A stretch of 64,000 nucleotides of DNA from NCBI GenBank assembly GCA_963678485.1, contig OY782882.1, positions 4,278,001 to 4,342,000 of the forward strand, written 5' to 3'. Source of the DNA: CALGYY01 sp963678485. GTDB taxonomy: Bacteria; Bacteroidota; Bacteroidia; Bacteroidales; CAIWKO01. A model generated the notes under the pieces. The model was not told the origin of the DNA. It worked only from the letters and a program-made list of their open reading frames with translations, and made no database searches. Positions 56,523-64,000 of the stretch are shown piece by piece. The stretch's first letter is position 1. Each line of letters opens with the position of its first letter. Made by a program: the position numbers and the translations under genes.

Positions 56523-57788
56523 ATGACAGCAACTACACCACAAGGCATCGCAGAACGCATGAAAGCATTGGGCTGTTGTGTTATGATTCCAACATACAAT
56601 AACGCCACTACTATTCTCAAGGTTATTGAAGGCGTTAAACAATACTGTCATGATATTATTGTTGTGAATGATGGATGTACCGATGGTACCAACGAGTTGC
56701 TGCAAGGATGTTCCGGCATTGACATAGTGAATCTGCCGAAGAATCGTGGTAAAGGTGTAGCGCTTAAAAGAGGTTTTCGTTATGCTTATTCGAAAGGATA
56801 TTCCTATGCACTAACCATCGATTCTGATGGTCAGCATATGCCAGAGGATATTGTGAATTTTGTGGATAAGATCGAGCGTCATCCGGGGAGTATAGTGATT
56901 GGTGCCCGAAACATGACGGTGGATAATGTCCCAAAGAAATCGAGCTTTGGTCGCAAGTTTTCAAACTTTTGGTTTCGTTTCGAAACTGGTAAAAAAGTAC
57001 CTGATACTCAATCAGGCTACCGTCTTTACCCTCTCGCACGCATCAGTAAAATGTGGTATTTCACCGGTCGCTATGAATTCGAAATCGAAGTATTGGTGCG
57101 AGCTTCATGGAAAGGAATCAGTATCTGCTCAGTTCCTGTAAAGGTCTGGTATGCACCGGAAGGCCAGCGGGTGACGCATTTTAAGCCTTTCTATGACTTT
57201 ACACGTGTGAGTTTACTGAATATTGGATTGGTTCTGATTACATTGATATTAGTTAAACCATTCAAATTTCTCAAAGCGCTGAATCGAAAAAATATCAGAG
57301 AGTTTTTTACGAAGCATGTATTGAACCCGGATGAATCGAATATGCGCAAAACCTTATCTGTAATGGTAGGCGTATTCCTTGGAATTATTCCGATATGGGG
57401 TTGGCAGATTGCTGCAGCGATTGTGATCTCCATGGTATTTAAGTTAAACCGGATGATGACCATTGTTGCTAGCAATATCAGCATTCCGCCTATGATTCCG
57501 GTGGTGGTGTATGGAAGTTATTTGATGGGGGGACTATTTGTAAAAGAGGATGCCATTAAACTTGATTATGATTCAGGTATTACATTAGAATATATATCAC
57601 GAAATTTCTTACAATATTTGGTAGGCAGCATTGTGCTTGCATTTGCGGCAGCCCTGATTTTTGGATTAATAACTTATGTGTTGTTAGTAGTTTTTCGCAA
57701 AGATCCTCCGGATAATAAAACCAGCAGTGCAAGCAAGCAGTTAAGCAGAAAGGAAGTGAAGTCAAAATTGCAGGAAGTTGGCATGTGA
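56523..57788 (+). CDS. Family 2 glycosyltransferase with DUF2062 membrane domain
   Basis: The 421-residue protein starts with a GT2 domain of the dolichol-phosphate-mannose-synthase type: P-T-Y-N-N, V-V-N-D-G-C-T-D-G-T near 47-56, and the metal motif D100-S-D102-G-Q-H. A helical region from about 230 leads into a DUF2062 domain (about 275-395) with G-V-F-L-G-I-I-P-I-W-G-W-Q and several membrane helices. It probably transfers a sugar to a lipid carrier or lipid-like product at the membrane. GT2-DUF2062 fusions occur in aryl-polyene/flexirubin clusters. It begins 21 bp after the C45 gene. Confidence 0.85.
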   Translation: MTATTPQGIAERMKALGCCVMIPTYNNATTILKVIEGVKQYCHDIIVVNDGCTDGTNELLQGCSGIDIVNLPKNRGKGVALKRGFRYAYSKGYSYALTIDSDGQHMPEDIVNFVDKIERHPGSIVIGARNMTVDNVPKKSSFGRKFSNFWFRFETGKKVPDTQSGYRLYPLARISKMWYFTGRYEFEIEVLVRASWKGISICSVPVKVWYAPEGQRVTHFKPFYDFTRVSLLNIGLVLITLILVKPFKFLKALNRKNIREFFTKHVLNPDESNMRKTLSVMVGVFLGIIPIWGWQIAAAIVISMVFKLNRMMTIVASNISIPPMIPVVVYGSYLMGGLFVKEDAIKLDYDSGITLEYISRNFLQYLVGSIVLAFAAALIFGLITYVLLVVFRKDPPDNKTSSASKQLSRKEVKSKLQEVGM

Positions 57789-57855
57789 GGCATTCTGCAT
57801 TATAGCATTAATTGAACTATCCACCACATGCGGGATGGGTATATAAGAAGTAAAG

Positions 57856-60800
57856 ATGAGCGTTTTTTTTGTTGGATTATACACATATTTCAAAAAGCAT
57901 AAAGCTGTTCTGTGGGTATCAGTAGCGCTGCTTACTGTCTTATTTGCCCTCGCAGCCTCACGCATCCGTATGCAGGAGGACATAACACAGTTCATTCCTC
58001 AAAACGATAAGGTTTCGAATTATACTTCGGTATTACAAAATATACGACTCAACGATCGTCTGGTTATTGCTGTCCATCTTCCGGATACCGCGACAGTACC
58101 GGATCCCATGGCATTGATTGATTATGGTCAAGCCCTGACGAACAAACTCAATGAAGGTGAAGCCTCAAGCTTAATCAGGGATTTGCGATTTAAACTCTCC
58201 GACAGCAAAGCAGCAAAGGGATTAGATGTTTTTTATCGCAATTTGCCGTTCTTTCTTGAAGAGCAGGATTACCGGGCAATTGAGCAGATGATTACGGATT
58301 CTTCGGTCACACAGTCCTTGCAAAATAACTATCGAACCTTACTGACTCCTTCAGGTGTTGCATTTAAGGAGAACATCGCACGTGATCCATTAGGACTCAC
58401 AAAGCTTGCGCTAAAAAAGTTGAGCTATTTACAAGTTCAGGGGAATTTTGTTGTATTGCATGATTGCATTTTTACATCAGATAAGAAGAATCTCTTGATT
58501 TTTCTTGAAACGAGCATGCCTGCCAATGAGACTTCTATCAATGGGAAATTACTGGAAAGCGTTGATGAGGCCATTCTTGCAACCGATCAGCAAATGGATG
58601 GCGATGTAACTGCTGGATACTATGGTGCAGTAGCCGTTGCTGTGGGTAATGCGCAGCAGATAAAAAAAGATACGATACTTACGATGGGTCTTGCATTAGG
58701 CCTGCTATTGCTGTTACTCTCGTTCTTCTATCGCAGAAAGCGTTTCATGCTTTTTATGATGTTCCCTGTGATGGCAGGTGCCCTATTTTCGCTTGCCATG
58801 GTATGGATGATTCAGGGTGAACTCTCAACTATTGCCATTGGTGCGGGTTCTATCATTCTTGGTATCGCTATCAATTATTCAATTCACTTTTTTACTCATT
58901 TTAAGCATACCGCTTCCGCTGAAGAGAGCATACGCGATTTGTCCATTCCAATGACTATCGGAAGCATTACGACGATCGGAGCGTTCCTGAGTTTGCTTTT
59001 TGTTGACTCAAAAGCACTGCAGGATTTTGGTCTGTTTGCCGCTTTGGTGTTAGTTGGCAGCGTTCTGTTCACTCTCATCGTGCTTCCGCACATGACGGGG
59101 AAACCAAGGACTGACGAAGGATCCCGCCACAATCATACATTTATTGAGCGCTTGTCATCTATACGTTTCGAGAACAGTAAGATTTGGATATGGGTCATCG
59201 TAATTCTTACGGCAGTCTTACTGTATTTTGCTCCACAGGTCGGTTTCGATAACGATTTATCGAACATGAGTTATGTGACACCCGAGGTAAAACTAACTGA
59301 GCAGCGTCTTAACCAGATTACGGATACTAATCTGCGCGCCATTTATGTGGTTTCGGAAGATACCAGTCTGAATGCGGCATTACTAAGAAATGAGCGCATC
59401 ACCAAGCAACTCGAAAAATTAAATAAAACTGGAAAAGTATATAGCTATTCTTCACCGGGCAAACTGTTGTTTTCAGATTCACTGCAGCGTGTTAAAGCAG
59501 CTCGGTGGAATGATTTCTGGGCAATACATCGTGTCGATCTTCAAAAGAAACTTGAGCAATCTGCCGATTCTATTGGCTTTGCTGAAGATGCCTTTTCTCC
59601 GTTTTTCAATTTTATAACCACGCCTGCAAGCGGTTACAATAGGGCAGACGAGCAACTAATCAAAGAACAATTTGTTCGTGATTATGTGATGGAAGAGCCG
59701 GGAAAGACCATGGTAATCGCTATGGTCAAGGCGCATTCCGGAAATCGTGATGCGCTGATGCAAGCCTTGCCTGAGAATGAAAACACTGCTATTATTGATC
59801 GTCAGCACCTGATGAGTGTTTTTGCTGAAGTCATAAGTAATGATTTCAATACCATACTAATATTTACTTCCTTATTGGTTTTTATTTTTCTGGTGATGAG
59901 TTATGGTCGCCTGGAATTAGGACTGCTGGCCTTTATTCCGATGCTTATAAGCTGGATTTGGATTCTTGGGCTGATGGCACTTTTCGGAGTTCAGTTCAAT
60001 ATTTTTTCAATCATTTTATCAGCCTTCATCTTTGGTTTAGGTGATGATTACAGTATTTTCATTATGGACGGGCTGCTTCAGGAATACAAAACCGGACGAA
60101 AAAATCTTGACTCTTTCAAAACGGCGGTTTTCCTTTCGGCGCTGACCACGATGATCGGAGTAGGTGTGCTTATATTCGCCAAGCATCCTGCCTTGCGATC
60201 GGTTGCATTAACCACTATCATTGGAATGCTTTCGGTGGTTATCGTTTCATACACTGTAGCACCGGCTATTTTCAAATGGATGACACAGATTGGTAGCAAG
60301 AAACGCACATTCCCTGTCACCCTTGGCGGTCTGATATATGCCATTGTTTTTTATGGATATTTTATTGGCGGCTGTGTGATGACGGTTCTGGCCGGATGGA
60401 CTTGGATTCGTATCCTTCCTATCGGACGTAAAAAGCGTAAGCAGGTATATCATTATTTGTTATATATCGTATGTCGTTCTACCATTTTTGTTATGTTCAT
60501 GGCCAAAAAGCGTTTTATCAATATAGATAATGACACCTTTAAAAAGCCGGCCTTAGTTATTTGCAACCACCAATCGATCATCGATATTCCGCTGGCCTTG
60601 ATGTTCAGTCCTAAAATGGTAATGATTACCAATGAACGTGTGTATTATTCGCCATTGATTGGACGATTGGTACGTTTGGGCGGATTCTTCCCGTCGACCC
60701 GTGGCTTTGAAGAAATATCAAGTAGTCTTAAGGAATTGATTGCTGATGGATATTCAATTTTTGTTTTTCCTGAAGGGACCAGAGCTGAGGATCGCAAGCC

Positions 60801-61752
60801 AAAGCGTTTTCACAAAGGGGCGTTCTACCTTGCAGAACAGTTGGGGCTCGATATCTTGCCACTTGTAATGCATGGAACAGGAGAATATATTAAAAAGGGT
60901 GAATACTTTGGAAGGCGCAGTGCTATTACCGTTAAAGCCCTCGATCGGATTAAACCAGGTGATAAACAATGGGGGAGCAATTACTCTGAACGGACTAAAA
61001 GCATACAGAAAGCATTTCATAAAGAATTCTATGAAATACGTCAAGCGTACTATACCAGTCCTGATTATCATAAGGATCTTTTATTACGTAATTATATATA
61101 TAAAGGACCTGTTCTTGAATGGTATATGAAGGTTAAGATTAAGTTAGAAGACAACTATCGTTATTTTGATCAGGTACTACCAAAGGCAGGACGTATCACG
61201 GACATCGGTTGTGGCTATGGATTTCTCTCGTATATGCTGGCTATGATTTCTCCCGATCGCAAAGTGTTGGGATTGGATTATGATGATGATAAAATTCTCG
61301 TTGCAAACAGTGGGATTTCTCGTCCGTCCAATACTGAATTTATTAGTGGCGACGCCATGGCATTGCCTTTCCCGCGAAGCAATGCCTTTGTAATTGCTGA
61401 TGTATTGCACTACATGCCTGAAGACTGGCAGTTGGGGCTGATTCGTAAGTGTATGGATCATCTTGAACCTGGTGGTTTAATCCTCATTCGTGAGGGCGAT
61501 GCCAGCCTGGAGAAAAAGCACAAAGGAACAGTTATTACCGAATTTTTTAGCACCCGCGTATTGAGCTTTAACAAGACACAAGCCGGCAAGCAGCTGCATT
61601 TTACCTCACGTGAATTGATTTATGATTCAATCAAGAATACTATTTTTGATGTTGAAATTGTGGATGATACCCGTTTTACTTCAAATGTTTTTTATTTAAT
61701 TAGGGAAAAAGGTGAGGGGAATTCGATTGGACTCAACAATAATGTTCATTAA
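57856..61752 (+). CDS. Trifunctional fusion: MMPL/RND exporter, PlsC acyltransferase and SAM methyltransferase
   Basis: The 1298-residue protein has three parts. Residues 1-810 are an MMPL/RND-type exporter with a helix near 15-33, two large extracytoplasmic domains, and two helix bundles (about 270-415 and 665-800) with G-L-G-D-D-Y-S-I-F in the second. Residues about 820-1095 are a PlsC acyltransferase with N-H-Q-S-I-I-D near 903, G-G-F-F-P-S-T-R-G and F-P-E-G-T-R near 970. Residues about 1100-1298 are a class I methyltransferase with D-I-G-C-G-Y-G near 1115 and G-L-D-Y-D. Fusing export, acylation and methylation suggests one lipid-like product is finished and moved by one protein. The frame is continuous. 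Confidence 0.9.
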   Translation: MSVFFVGLYTYFKKHKAVLWVSVALLTVLFALAASRIRMQEDITQFIPQNDKVSNYTSVLQNIRLNDRLVIAVHLPDTATVPDPMALIDYGQALTNKLNEGEASSLIRDLRFKLSDSKAAKGLDVFYRNLPFFLEEQDYRAIEQMITDSSVTQSLQNNYRTLLTPSGVAFKENIARDPLGLTKLALKKLSYLQVQGNFVVLHDCIFTSDKKNLLIFLETSMPANETSINGKLLESVDEAILATDQQMDGDVTAGYYGAVAVAVGNAQQIKKDTILTMGLALGLLLLLLSFFYRRKRFMLFMMFPVMAGALFSLAMVWMIQGELSTIAIGAGSIILGIAINYSIHFFTHFKHTASAEESIRDLSIPMTIGSITTIGAFLSLLFVDSKALQDFGLFAALVLVGSVLFTLIVLPHMTGKPRTDEGSRHNHTFIERLSSIRFENSKIWIWVIVILTAVLLYFAPQVGFDNDLSNMSYVTPEVKLTEQRLNQITDTNLRAIYVVSEDTSLNAALLRNERITKQLEKLNKTGKVYSYSSPGKLLFSDSLQRVKAARWNDFWAIHRVDLQKKLEQSADSIGFAEDAFSPFFNFITTPASGYNRADEQLIKEQFVRDYVMEEPGKTMVIAMVKAHSGNRDALMQALPENENTAIIDRQHLMSVFAEVISNDFNTILIFTSLLVFIFLVMSYGRLELGLLAFIPMLISWIWILGLMALFGVQFNIFSIILSAFIFGLGDDYSIFIMDGLLQEYKTGRKNLDSFKTAVFLSALTTMIGVGVLIFAKHPALRSVALTTIIGMLSVVIVSYTVAPAIFKWMTQIGSKKRTFPVTLGGLIYAIVFYGYFIGGCVMTVLAGWTWIRILPIGRKKRKQVYHYLLYIVCRSTIFVMFMAKKRFINIDNDTFKKPALVICNHQSIIDIPLALMFSPKMVMITNERVYYSPLIGRLVRLGGFFPSTRGFEEISSSLKELIADGYSIFVFPEGTRAEDRKPKRFHKGAFYLAEQLGLDILPLVMHGTGEYIKKGEYFGRRSAITVKALDRIKPGDKQWGSNYSERTKSIQKAFHKEFYEIRQAYYTSPDYHKDLLLRNYIYKGPVLEWYMKVKIKLEDNYRYFDQVLPKAGRITDIGCGYGFLSYMLAMISPDRKVLGLDYDDDKILVANSGISRPSNTEFISGDAMALPFPRSNAFVIADVLHYMPEDWQLGLIRKCMDHLEPGGLILIREGDASLEKKHKGTVITEFFSTRVLSFNKTQAGKQLHFTSRELIYDSIKNTIFDVEIVDDTRFTSNVFYLIREKGEGNSIGLNNNVH

Positions 61753-61805
61753 ATCGAAGACCTGCACTGAATAATAGTGAATCAATTGCAACAAACACAC
61801 AAGAA

Positions 61806-63305
61806 ATGAAAAAATACGACGTCGTAATTATTGGATCAGGCCTTGGCGGACTGCTTTGCGGCAATATGCTTTCGCGCGAGGGAATGAGCGTATGTGTGCT
61901 TGAGAAGCATCATCAGGCTGGCGGCTGCTTACAGAACTTTGTGCGACAAGGCTGCGTATTCGACACAGGCATACATTATTTAGGAAGTCTTGACGAGGGT
62001 CAGGTATTGAACCGGTATTTCAAGTATTTTGGTTTGATGGATAAATTACCACTGAAGCGCCTAGATTCCATGGGATTTGATGTGATAAGTTTTGCTGGTG
62101 ATTCTAACGAATATAAGTATGCAATGGGCGATGAGGCCTTTGTTGAAGTATTGTCGAAACAGTTCCCGCGCGAACGAGAAGCGCTTAAAAAATATGTCGC
62201 CAGAGTTCGTGATATCAGCAACTATTTTCCTTTATATAATATTTCTGATCAATTGGCCGATGTTTCTGAAACGGCCATGTATGGCGAAAATGCAGTAGAT
62301 GTCATCCGTTCCCTAACTTCTGATACAAAATTGCAACAAGTTCTGGCAGGCACCAATCCCTTGTATGCCGGGGTTTCTGAGCGCACTCCCTTTTATGTGC
62401 ACGCACTGGTGAATTTCTCCTTTTTAGAAAGTTCGTATCGTGTAGTTGATGGCAGTGCTAAAATCGCCAGCATTTTATGCGACAGCATTCGCAGTAATGG
62501 CGGGGATATTATGACTCGCTGCGAAGCCCGCGAATTTCATTTTAATGGGACACAAATAAGTTCAGTTGAACTTACCAATGGAGAAAGAATCGAAGCGACA
62601 CACTTTATAAGCGATATCCATCCTGCACGTACACTGGAAATGATTCCCGAAGGTTTTATTCGTAAAGCATATCGCCACCGAATATTGCAACTCGAAAATA
62701 CCATGTCCTCATTTTCTGTTTACATTGTTTTTAAGAAAAATTCCTTCCCATATCTCAACTACAATCTGTATTATTATAAAAACAAGAATGTTTGGGAATC
62801 CACACGATACAACAGGGAAACAGGTCCTGAGAACTTTTTATTACTCACACCGGCCTCATCCAAATCTGAGCAATGGGCGGACGCCATTATTGCGATGACC
62901 TACATGAGTTACGATGAAGTAAAGCAATGGGAACACACAACAATAGGTAAGCGGGGTGAGTCCTATGAAGAATTTATGCGTGTGAGGGCAGAGCAATTAA
63001 TTACGCTGGTTGAGGAAAAGATACCTGGTTTCCGCGATCATATAGAAACCTATTACACTTCAAGTCCGCTAACATACCGCGATTATACTGGTATTCCCGA
63101 TGGATCACTTTATGGTGTCCTGAAGGATTGCACCGATCCATTAAAATCCTTGATTAGTCCGAGAACTAAAATTCCAAATCTCTTGCTCACCGGGCAGAAT
63201 ATTATTCTTCATGGAGCTCTGGGAGTAACCATCGCTGCAGTGACCACTTGTTCTGAATTGTTGGGACATACTTATCTCGTGAATAAAATTAATGCAGCTT
63301 CCTGA
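61806..63305 (+). CDS. FAD-dependent oxidoreductase, phytoene-desaturase (CrtI)-like
   Basis: The 499-residue protein opens with the dinucleotide-binding motif G10-S-G12-L-G-G15 and the acidic V-L-E-K end of the Rossmann strand, then G-G-C-L-Q-N-F and D-T-G-I-H-Y-L-G. The C-terminal part has G-Q-N-I-I-L-H-G-A-L-G-V. This is the CrtI/retinol-saturase/carotenoid-isomerase group. In a polyene-type cluster it may desaturate or isomerise the chain; substrate is inferred only from context. It is followed 24 bp later by the second C45 gene. Confidence 0.85.
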   Translation: MKKYDVVIIGSGLGGLLCGNMLSREGMSVCVLEKHHQAGGCLQNFVRQGCVFDTGIHYLGSLDEGQVLNRYFKYFGLMDKLPLKRLDSMGFDVISFAGDSNEYKYAMGDEAFVEVLSKQFPREREALKKYVARVRDISNYFPLYNISDQLADVSETAMYGENAVDVIRSLTSDTKLQQVLAGTNPLYAGVSERTPFYVHALVNFSFLESSYRVVDGSAKIASILCDSIRSNGGDIMTRCEAREFHFNGTQISSVELTNGERIEATHFISDIHPARTLEMIPEGFIRKAYRHRILQLENTMSSFSVYIVFKKNSFPYLNYNLYYYKNKNVWESTRYNRETGPENFLLLTPASSKSEQWADAIIAMTYMSYDEVKQWEHTTIGKRGESYEEFMRVRAEQLITLVEEKIPGFRDHIETYYTSSPLTYRDYTGIPDGSLYGVLKDCTDPLKSLISPRTKIPNLLLTGQNIILHGALGVTIAAVTTCSELLGHTYLVNKINAAS

Positions 63306-63329
63306 TTGTAATATTAACGCAGTTGATCT

Positions 63330-64000
63330 ATGAAAAAATTACTAATCATATACTTTACGATACTGACACTTCTGACAGTTAGTGGGTATTATGCATTCAG
63401 GAATTGGTTGGTACTGGATGCGCCAGAAATTGGATCCAGCGTACTTCCAGTCGGAGATGTAGTGGTTAAAAATGACAGCCTGCGCATTTGGGGCGATAAC
63501 TGGTTACATCTTAATGATAAGGGTGTTTATGAACTTTATGTAAAAGGATCGCCTTACGAACGCGGTGTGGTGGCTGGTCGCCTTTCGAAAGAATTATTAA
63601 ACTATCAGGAAAAAGCCTTTATGGATCGCATTTGGGAGCTTGTTCCTTCAATGGGATACCAACGTTTTTTACGTTTGCTGATTGCGTTGTTCAACCGCAA
63701 TATTGATCAGAGTATTCCAAACGAATATTTGCAGGAGATCTATGGCATTTCTAAAGGAGCACCTGAAGCCTATGATTATGTAGGACCAGCTTACGACCGC
63801 ATGCTGCATTATCACGGGGCACACGACATCGGTCATATGTTGCAGAATTATAGTTTGGTTGGCTGCAGTTCATTTGCTGTGTGGAACGAAAAGAGCGCTG
63901 ATAGTACCTTGCTTGTAGGAAGAAATTTTGATTTCTTTGTGGGCGATGCTTTTGCTGAAAAGAAAATGGTGGAATTCTGTAAACCAGATTCAGGCTATGG
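63330..64000 (+). CDS. Second C45-family NTN acyltransferase/hydrolase, C-terminus beyond window
   Basis: The reading frame from the ATG at 63330 stays open to the window edge (223 codons seen). A transmembrane helix at about 4-23 is followed by the same landmarks as the 54840 protein: Y-E-R-G near 76-79, H-D-I-G-H near 165-169, V-G-C-S-S-F-A-V-W with the predicted nucleophile C179, and G-R-N-F-D-F-F-V-G-D. The two are clear paralogues in one cluster. The first roughly 60 residues differ most. Function as for the first copy; a split of roles or substrate is possible. Confidence 0.85.
   Translation, partial: MKKLLIIYFTILTLLTVSGYYAFRNWLVLDAPEIGSSVLPVGDVVVKNDSLRIWGDNWLHLNDKGVYELYVKGSPYERGVVAGRLSKELLNYQEKAFMDRIWELVPSMGYQRFLRLLIALFNRNIDQSIPNEYLQEIYGISKGAPEAYDYVGPAYDRMLHYHGAHDIGHMLQNYSLVGCSSFAVWNEKSADSTLLVGRNFDFFVGDAFAEKKMVEFCKPDSGY

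Overview
The window looks like a chromosomal segment from a member of the Bacteroidota. The reasons are a secreted protein with a type IX secretion (T9SS) C-terminal sorting domain, several TAnnTTTG-type -7 promoter boxes, giant multi-domain surface repeat modules typical of gliding Bacteroidota, and a gene set resembling flexirubin/aryl-polyene clusters. No rRNA or CRISPR array was seen. Family calls come from reading translations; no database search was possible.

Region 1 (1-40994, minus strand) is one uninterrupted reading frame of at least 13,664 codons that runs off the left edge. It has a signal peptide and is built of segregated blocks, N to C: two Ig-like domains, about 45 HYR-like modules, about 22 Calx-beta modules, cadherin/tandem-95-like modules, PKD-like modules, then 32 copies of a 525-bp (175-residue) two-module unit with no length change over 16.8 kb, and finally diverged relatives of that unit. 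The 525-bp units are mosaics of a few loop variants, and blocks of 440-620 bp are identical at exact multiples of 525 bp.

Region 2 (41590-46641, minus strand) is a tight five-gene operon: a UbiA-type phosphoribosyl transferase, a DprE1-like oxidase, a DprE2-like reductase, a membrane HAD phosphatase and a GT-C glycosyltransferase. Together they match a complete polyprenyl-phosphoryl-arabinose pathway, known best from mycobacteria, plus a transferase that would use the product. The operon lies just upstream of the giant surface-protein gene on the same strand.

Region 3 (46841-49396, plus strand) holds a Dph6-like ATP-dependent ligase, a helical-repeat hypothetical protein, a GyrI-like protein and a secreted hypothetical protein.

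Region 4 (about 49413-53870) appears to be a decayed integrative element. It is bounded by an intact tRNA-Arg(ACG) with its terminator on the right and a partial copy of both on the left. Inside are a frameshifted, truncated tyrosine recombinase, a 131-bp duplicate of the 5' end of the UbiA gene, a DoxX-family gene, a small membrane protein, a T9SS-sorted secreted protein and small GC-rich palindromes.

Region 5 (53941-64000, plus strand, running off the right edge) is a co-directional lipid-type biosynthetic cluster: a PlsC acyltransferase, a C45/NTN acyltransferase, a GT2-DUF2062 protein, a three-part MMPL-PlsC-methyltransferase fusion, a CrtI-like FAD oxidoreductase and a second C45 paralogue. 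The set resembles one flank of a flexirubin/aryl-polyene cluster; the polyketide genes themselves are not in view.
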